DNA from: Halovivax sp.
GTDB taxonomy: Archaea > Halobacteriota > Halobacteria > Halobacteriales > Natrialbaceae
Length of the DNA: 7,283 nucleotides
Reading direction: 5' to 3'
NCBI GenBank assembly: GCA_007135505.1
Contig: SLIS01000278.1
Span: 1 to 7,283 of the forward strand
Shown here: positions 5,875 through 7,283 of the stretch, piece after piece
Position numbering within the stretch: the first letter of the stretch is position 1
Layout: each line of letters starts with the position of its first letter
Notes under the pieces: model-generated
What the model saw: the letters and a program-made list of their open reading frames with translations, nothing else
Told to the model about the DNA's origin: nothing
Databases searched by the model: none
Translations under genes and position numbers: made by a program

Positions 5875-6324
5875 TCACACGCGTGGCTTCCCGTCGTCGG
5901 CATCGACGACGAGGACGCGAAACTCGCCGAATCGGATGACGTGATCGGCGACGCTGCCGACGGCCATTCGGTGGAATCCACCGCGTCCGCGACTCCCCAT
6001 TACGATCAGGTCGGCCTCGATCTCGCGGGCGTACTCGAGTATCTCGGACGGTGGTGGGCCGCTCAGGACGCTTCCAACCGCGTCGACGCCGGTTTCCTCG
6101 GCGCGATCCAGTGCATCGTCGACGAACTGCTGTGCTCGATCGTGAATCGCCTCTCTCGGCCGGGCGGCCTCCCCAGGGAGCCGAATACTCCCCAGCAGTC
6201 CGCTGTCGGCCACCGAGATGACGTGAAGCGTGGCATCCTGATCGGCTGCGAGTCCGATAGCGTCGTCGAGGGCTTGCCTCGCGTGTGAACTTCCGTCAGT
6301 CGGCACCAGAATCGTCTCGAACAT
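5875..6324 (-). CDS. Universal stress protein, UspA family (third of three)
   Basis: A 149-residue Usp protein. The first strand is TILVPTDGSSHARQAL with Asp10, the second is ATLHVISVAD, and the ATP-binding motif is Gly110, Gly113, Gly123 and Ser124 in MGSRGRGGFHRMAVGSVAD. The Arg-for-His change (GSRG), the VPTDGS start and the FRVLVVDADDG end set it apart from the two neighbouring usp genes and make it the standard haloarchaeal type. A Pro-rich loop (SGPPPSEI, 88-95) precedes the ATP-binding half. ATG 6324 starts the fold, and the frame upstream, open to 6690, is not Usp-like. No TATA box is found at the normal distance. The nearest good promoter is the one in front of the ABC-remnant frame, whose stop is only 26 bases before this ATG, so the usp gene may be read from that transcript. 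Confidence 0.92.
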   Translation of the reverse strand: MFETILVPTDGSSHARQALDDAIGLAADQDATLHVISVADSGLLGSIRLPGEAARPREAIHDRAQQFVDDALDRAEETGVDAVGSVLSGPPPSEILEYAREIEADLIVMGSRGRGGFHRMAVGSVADHVIRFGEFRVLVVDADDGKPRV

Positions 6325-6350
6325 ACGCGGGTATTCGCACCGTCCTGCCG

Positions 6351-6497
6351 TCAACGTTGCTCCCGTTTCGACCGTGTGCGAATCGGCCGTCGAGTCAGAT
6401 GTCCCGACGGCTGAACCAGAACTGGGCGAACCAGATCGTCGGTGGCGACAACCTCCCCGTAGTCCGTGGTGAGTCCGTCCAACTCTATCGCGCTCAT
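6351..6497 (-). pseudogene. Remnant of an ABC transporter ATP-binding protein (N-terminal codons only)
   Basis: A 48-codon frame starts with ATG 6497 and has a TATA box 28 bases upstream. Its first 22 residues, MSAIELDGLTTDYGEVVATD followed by DL, look like the opening strand and turn of a haloarchaeal ABC ATPase (pattern IEL-x-GLT-xx-YG-x-V-x-A-x-DDL). After that the likeness stops: the Walker A motif (GxxGxGKS/T), the signature motif and Walker B are all missing, and the frame ends in an Arg-rich stretch. A complete ATPase would need over 200 residues. The second half, read in another frame, may be the end of the partner permease. The best reading is a deletion scar of an ATPase-permease operon. 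A genuine small protein is the alternative, but the out-of-family second half argues against it. Confidence 0.6.
6395..6445 (-). pseudogene. Possible C-terminal tail of a deleted ABC-2 type permease
   Basis: In a minus-strand frame different from the ATPase remnant, the sequence reads PPTIWFAQFWFSRRDI and then TGA (6395-6397). An aromatic helix end followed by F-x-RRD-I/L is the common way for ABC-2 type permeases to finish, and in such operons the permease normally follows the ATPase. Sixteen codons are too few for a firm family call. Confidence 0.35.
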
Positions 6498-6520
6498 ACC
6501 CGTCGGTTTGGGAGGTCACA

Positions 6521-6528
6521 CGATAAGT
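6521..6528 (-). promoter_or_regulatory. TATA box of the ABC-remnant / third usp transcript
   Basis: The minus-strand sequence CACTTATCG is centred about 28 bases before the ATG at 6497. It is the only convincing promoter upstream of the third usp gene. Confidence 0.55.
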
Positions 6529-6574
6529 GATAGCCCGAATCCAACGCTTCCGAGCGTACACGTTTCGCCGGATC

Positions 6575-6581
6575 GCTTTTC
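6575..6581 (+). promoter_or_regulatory. TATA-like box of the TIM-barrel gene
   Basis: GCTTTTC is centred about 27 bases before the ATG at 6605. It is weak, but it stands in the right place for a leaderless transcript. Confidence 0.45.
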
Positions 6582-6604
6582 CCGATGATGCGCGTAAGTC
6601 AGGT

Positions 6605-7283
6605 ATGGTCGTTTCAGTCGGACTCACCGTCGGTGACTCCATCGATCGAATCGAAATGACGGCCGAGGGATACGACTTCGTGGAGCTCACGATCGGTGAC
6701 GATACCGCGATCGACCCCGGCTCGGTCGACCGATTGCAATCGGCACTTGCAACGACCGACCGCGAGTGCTGTGTCCACCTTCCGTTCGAACAGGTCGTGG
6801 CGACGGGAGTCTCGGAACTGGACGACGCGATCGTCGACTACCAGACCAGGTTGCTGCGGTGGGCCGGGGAGATCGGTGCGGCGAAGGCGGTCCTCCACGG
6901 CACGGTTCGGAAGACACAGGATACGGACCTTCGGCCCATCTTCGCGGACCAGCTCACGACAATCGGAGAGATTGCCGCCGATGCCGGTATCGAACTGGTC
7001 GTCGAGAATGTCGGTCACCAGCCCCGCGGACTGCCTCTTTCCGTCCTCGGTGACTTGGCGCGCGAAACGGAGACGGCGGTCTGCTTCGACGTGGGCCACG
7101 CCTACATGGAGGACGGAATGGACGGTATCGATCGCTTCCTCTCCGGGTACGCAGACCTCATTTCGCACCTACACGTCCACGACGTCCGGAGTCGCGGTGA
7201 TACGCACCTGCCGATCGGAGCCGGTGAGATCGAGTACTCGGAGGTCGCAGACGGCCTTCAGGGGTTCGACGGTACCGTCGCGA
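6605..7283 (+). CDS. Sugar phosphate isomerase/epimerase-like TIM-barrel protein (3' end outside window)
   Basis: 226 codons are visible and no stop is reached. The protein belongs to the AP-endonuclease-2/xylose-isomerase-like TIM-barrel superfamily, which uses a divalent metal to move protons on sugar or hydroxy-acid substrates. Strand ends carry the expected ligands: Glu28 (FVELTIG), His58 (VHLP), His98 (VLHG), Glu134 (VVENVG), Asp162 and His165 (FDVGHAY), His190 and His192 (HLHVHDV), and the HLPIGAGEIEY block (201-211) with Glu208. Glu134, Asp162, His190 and Glu208 are the likely metal set by family analogy. About 30-40 residues should be missing beyond the window, as family members are usually near 260 residues. 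The substrate cannot be told from sequence. ATG 6605 has a TATA-like box about 27 bases upstream. It is divergent from the ABC remnant and third usp gene. Confidence 0.85.
   Translation, partial: MVVSVGLTVGDSIDRIEMTAEGYDFVELTIGDDTAIDPGSVDRLQSALATTDRECCVHLPFEQVVATGVSELDDAIVDYQTRLLRWAGEIGAAKAVLHGTVRKTQDTDLRPIFADQLTTIGEIAADAGIELVVENVGHQPRGLPLSVLGDLARETETAVCFDVGHAYMEDGMDGIDRFLSGYADLISHLHVHDVRSRGDTHLPIGAGEIEYSEVADGLQGFDGTVA

Overview
The window looks like chromosome from a haloarchaeon (class Halobacteria). The DNA is GC-rich and almost every gene codes for a very acidic protein. TATA-like boxes sit about 26-31 bases upstream of several start codons, with no Shine-Dalgarno sequence between, which is the usual layout of leaderless haloarchaeal transcripts. 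No rRNA, tRNA, CRISPR array or insertion sequence was seen.

Layout. Positions 1-669: the 3' end of a Cys/His-rich four-helix-bundle (DUF326/Csp-like) copper protein, followed 5 bases later by a His-rich DUF2243 membrane protein; together they look like a small metal-handling operon. Positions 734-3688: a sulfur and thiol redox block. A rhodanese fused to an ETHE1-like metallo-beta-lactamase (persulfide dioxygenase-like) lies on the minus strand. Across a 415-base spacer, trxA and trxB lie on the plus strand as an ATGA-overlapping pair. Positions 3826-6324: a stress-type cluster with a small DUF7522-like protein, three universal stress proteins (UspA) and a four-helix membrane protein. Two of the Usp genes face each other tail to tail and form an imperfect inverted repeat. 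Positions 6325-6604: a short region with what appears to be the scar of a deleted ABC transporter operon. A promoter, a start codon and about 22 codons of an ABC ATPase remain, and a possible permease C-terminus follows in another frame. Positions 6605-7283: the start of a sugar-phosphate isomerase/epimerase-like TIM-barrel gene that runs off the right edge.

How the genes may work together (inference). The rhodanese-dioxygenase fusion would handle persulfide sulfur, while thioredoxin and its NADPH-dependent reductase would keep thiols reduced and could release sulfide from persulfides. The left-hand pair probably buffers or moves copper, a metal that attacks thiols. The Usp genes suggest a general stress region. 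I do not see a clearly new multi-gene defence or mobile system. The least expected items are the copper-protein tail at the left edge, the N-terminal rhodanese fusion beside trxAB, the palindrome in front of the trxA promoter, and the ABC-operon scar whose promoter may now serve a usp gene.
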